Shown here one piece after another: positions 5,545 through 7,360 of a stretch of DNA of 7,360 nt; the first letter of the stretch is position 1; each line of letters starts with the position of its first letter. This DNA is from Pseudomonadota bacterium (GTDB lineage Bacteria > Pseudomonadota > Gammaproteobacteria > Burkholderiales > Methylophilaceae), in assembly GCA_023459535.1 (NCBI GenBank), contig JAEWTK010000284.1, positions 1-7,360 on the forward strand, written 5' to 3'. The position numbers and the translations under genes were made by a program. Under the pieces are notes generated by a model. The model saw only the letters and a program-made list of their open reading frames with translations. It had not been told where the DNA came from and searched no databases.

Positions 5545-6404
5545 TTCCGGCGTACGCCAAACCGTTCACCTACCAGATTCCCTGGAAATCCAGCAGCGTG
5601 CATGCCGGCGATCACCGCGGCCTGCAACGCGGCCTGGGCTTCGAATACCGGGGCAACGTGTCGCTGGTGGACTACCCGGATGCGCGGCGCATGGACCTGC
5701 GCCAGACGCTGCGTGACCCCTACGAGCAGATTCAGGTCAAGCTGTTCAATCAGGACAACACCACGCCCATCTTTGCCGTGTGCGATCTGTCCAGTTCCAT
5801 GCAGTTCAAGGGGCGGCAGCGCAAGCTGGATCAGGCCAAGGAAATTGCCGCATCGATTGCGCTTTCCGCCTTCAATGCCGGCGATGTGTTCAGCCTGGTC
5901 AGCTACCACCAGCATGTGGTCGAGGAATTCACGCTGCCATTGAGCCTGCACGTGCATCAGGCACTGGAGCTCATCGGCGAGTTGCACCACTACCGGAAAA
6001 TGCGTGTCGGCTCCGAGGGCATCATGGAGGTGCACCAGTTCCTCAGTCAGCACAAGGGCCTGGTGTTCTGGATCTCGGATTTCCACATGCCGCTCGCCCT
6101 GATCGAACAGGCCCTGAACGCCATGTCCGTGCATCAGGTGGTGCCGGTCGTGCTATGGGACGAGCAGGAATACAAGCATCTGCCCAGATTCGGCTTAGGC
6201 AACATGCTGGACCCCGAGACCGGCATGAACCGGACCATCTTCTTTCGCGATGCCGTTCGCGCGCAGTTCGAGGCCGCATTTGCCGAGAGGAAACAGGCAC
6301 TGGACGAACTGTTCTCGCGCTTCGACAGCCAGGCGCTATATCTGAGCGGCAAGTTCGACCCCGAAGCAATGACCCATTATTTTGAACAGTACATGAGCTT
6401 ATGA
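5541..6404 (+). CDS. mxaS: MxaS, DUF58 (vWA-like) protein of the methanol dehydrogenase maturation cluster
   Basis: The 287-aa product is a soluble protein with the DUF58 layout found next to MoxR ATPases. The R-M-D-L-R-QTLRDPYEQ segment (about 50-62) corresponds to the DUF58 signature, followed by VCDLSSSM, whose Asp82, Ser84 and Ser86 form a DxSxS metal-ion (MIDAS-like) site of the vWA fold. A further acidic strand, FWISDFHM (Asp180), fits the later metal-site loop. No signal peptide or membrane helix is seen, so it should be cytosolic and able to partner MxaR. Its ATG overlaps the mxaR stop and its TGA overlaps the mxaA start, with no strong ribosome binding site, which points to translational coupling. 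The exact biochemical role of MxaS is not known. The gene order supports the name; the DUF58 assignment rests on motif and context. Confidence 0.87.
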   Translation: MIPAYAKPFTYQIPWKSSSVHAGDHRGLQRGLGFEYRGNVSLVDYPDARRMDLRQTLRDPYEQIQVKLFNQDNTTPIFAVCDLSSSMQFKGRQRKLDQAKEIAASIALSAFNAGDVFSLVSYHQHVVEEFTLPLSLHVHQALELIGELHHYRKMRVGSEGIMEVHQFLSQHKGLVFWISDFHMPLALIEQALNAMSVHQVVPVVLWDEQEYKHLPRFGLGNMLDPETGMNRTIFFRDAVRAQFEAAFAERKQALDELFSRFDSQALYLSGKFDPEAMTHYFEQYMSL

Positions 6405-7312
6405 AAATTCAAACCATACGATTCATCTCATTCGTCGGATTGCTGCTGATGAGCTATGCCGGCATGGCAGAGGAAGCGGAGATCAAGACCCTGAAGGTCG
6501 TCAACCCGCCACAAGCCACCGGCATCCGCATCGGCGATGTGCTGGACCGCCAGATTGAAGTGCGGGTGAACCCGCCATACCAGATCTCCGAGCAGGCACT
6601 TCCGCTGAAAGGTCTGGTTCGCGACGGCATCGAACTGGCCGACATCGAGGTCGAGCCACTGAAAGGCAAGCAGGCGCCGGGCTATCTGATCAAACTGCGC
6701 TACCGCGTGTTTGCCAATGCGCATGTCCCCGCCATGATGGAGCTGCCGGCCGAGGGCTTTGCCCTCACGGGCGGCCCAAAAGCCCTTTCCATCAAGCTGC
6801 CGGCATGGCCGTTCTGGTTCTCGCCGCTGGTACCAGCCGACATCAAGGATGTGAAAACGCACCTGATCCCGCAATTCAAGCCCTCACTCATAGATGTCGC
6901 CCTGCACCAACAACGCCTGGCGCTGCTATTGGCCATGTTCGCACTCGGGCTGGCTGGCCTGCTCTATATCAATGCCGATGCGCGCTGGCTGCCGTTCATG
7001 AATGGCGCATTTGCCAAAGCCCACCGCAAGCTGAAGAATCTACCGAGGAATCAGGCCAGCGAAAAGGAAGCCTTGTCGCAACTGCATCAGGCATTCAACA
7101 GCGTGCATGGCGCCAACCTGTTCGAAAGCGACATCGCGGCATTCCTGGCAAAGCATCCGCAATTCGGCAAACTCAGGAGCGACATCGAGCAATTTTTCCA
7201 ACGTTCGAACCAGGCCCTGTTCGGCGAATGGAACCGTGACAGTGCGCAATTCATAGTCGAACTGACCGTATTGGGCAAGCGTCTGCGCGACTGCGAACGG
7301 AGAGTGTCATGA
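6401..7312 (+). CDS. mxaA: MxaA, membrane-anchored protein for methanol dehydrogenase calcium insertion
   Basis: The 303-aa product starts with a clear Sec signal peptide (MKIQTIRF, then the hydrophobic core ISFVGLLLMSYAG, likely cut after AGMA before EEAE, near residue 23). A periplasmic beta-rich region follows to about residue 165, then one strong membrane helix (about 173-190, LALLLAMFALGLAGLLYI), and a cytoplasmic tail rich in Lys, Gln and Glu (about 191-303) facing the cytosol where MxaR and MxaS would be. In Methylobacterium, mxaA, mxaK and mxaL mutants make methanol dehydrogenase lacking calcium, so a role in metal loading is assumed by homology. Database entries for this family sometimes carry the misleading label nonribosomal peptide synthetase; nothing in the sequence supports that. 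It overlaps mxaS and mxaC by ATGA. The primary sequence is poorly conserved, so the name leans on position, length and topology. Confidence 0.83.
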   Translation: MKIQTIRFISFVGLLLMSYAGMAEEAEIKTLKVVNPPQATGIRIGDVLDRQIEVRVNPPYQISEQALPLKGLVRDGIELADIEVEPLKGKQAPGYLIKLRYRVFANAHVPAMMELPAEGFALTGGPKALSIKLPAWPFWFSPLVPADIKDVKTHLIPQFKPSLIDVALHQQRLALLLAMFALGLAGLLYINADARWLPFMNGAFAKAHRKLKNLPRNQASEKEALSQLHQAFNSVHGANLFESDIAAFLAKHPQFGKLRSDIEQFFQRSNQALFGEWNRDSAQFIVELTVLGKRLRDCERRVS

Positions 7313-7360
7313 CCCTGCTGCAGCCATGGGTGCTGTTGCTGCTGCCGCTCGCACTGATTC
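7309..7360 (+). CDS. mxaC: MxaC, vWA-domain membrane protein (first 17 codons only)
   Basis: Seventeen codons are visible before the window ends. They encode MTLLQPWVLLLLPLALI, a hydrophobic N-terminal helix of the type that opens BatA/MxaC-like vWA membrane proteins. A good GGAG (7299-7302) lies six bases before the ATG, and the ATG overlaps the mxaA stop by ATGA. In known mxa clusters mxaC follows mxaA, which is the main ground for the name. The vWA domain itself lies outside the window. Confidence 0.68.
   Translation, partial: MTLLQPWVLLLLPLALI

Noticed and set aside
5178..6134. A 318-codon open frame on the minus strand across the mxaR/mxaS junction
   Set aside because: It is fully antisense to two well-recognised genes, crosses their overlap, is rich in His, Gln and Arg as expected of a shadow frame, and resembles no family I know.

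Overview
The window looks like chromosomal DNA of a methylotrophic betaproteobacterium, most likely of the Methylophilaceae (Methylobacillus, Methylovorus, Methylophilus or a relative). Two things suggest this. The right half carries the consecutive genes mxaR, mxaS, mxaA and the start of mxaC, which serve methanol dehydrogenase maturation. The left half carries an EarP/EF-P pair of the beta/gamma-proteobacterial type. The genus is inferred from gene content only. No mobile element, CRISPR array, tRNA or rRNA was seen.

Left part (1-1680): the 3' portion of earP (EF-P arginine rhamnosyltransferase), open to the left edge, is followed on the same strand by efp. EF-P has arginine at position 32, the residue EarP glycosylates, so enzyme and substrate are adjacent. 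efp has its own extended -10 promoter just after the earP stop and ends in a clear intrinsic terminator.

Middle (1681-4500): a RIO-family atypical protein kinase gene (+ strand) converges with a MocR-type regulator (- strand), a GntR-like winged helix fused to an aminotransferase-fold domain. The kinase gene has no Shine-Dalgarno sequence, and a -10-like hexamer lies 8 nt before its ATG, so it may be read from a leaderless mRNA. The 224-bp region between the MocR gene and mxaR holds several repeats that could be operators: a 10-bp tandem repeat, a CTGGGCnAC direct repeat and a CAACGG inverted repeat.

Right part (4501-7360): mxaR (MoxR-family AAA+ ATPase), mxaS (DUF58, vWA-like), mxaA (signal peptide plus one membrane helix) and mxaC (only 17 codons in the window) form a tight operon in which each gene overlaps the next by the four bases ATGA. 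Known work on methylotrophs links these genes to assembly of, and calcium insertion into, periplasmic PQQ methanol dehydrogenase. Here the block starts at mxaR, with no mxaFJGI immediately upstream and a divergent MocR gene in its place. MxaR reads Asn-Glu where Walker B normally reads Asp-Glu. The gene set is of known type; the points most worth checking are the MocR/mxaR regulatory region, the altered Walker motifs and the possible leaderless RIO kinase message.
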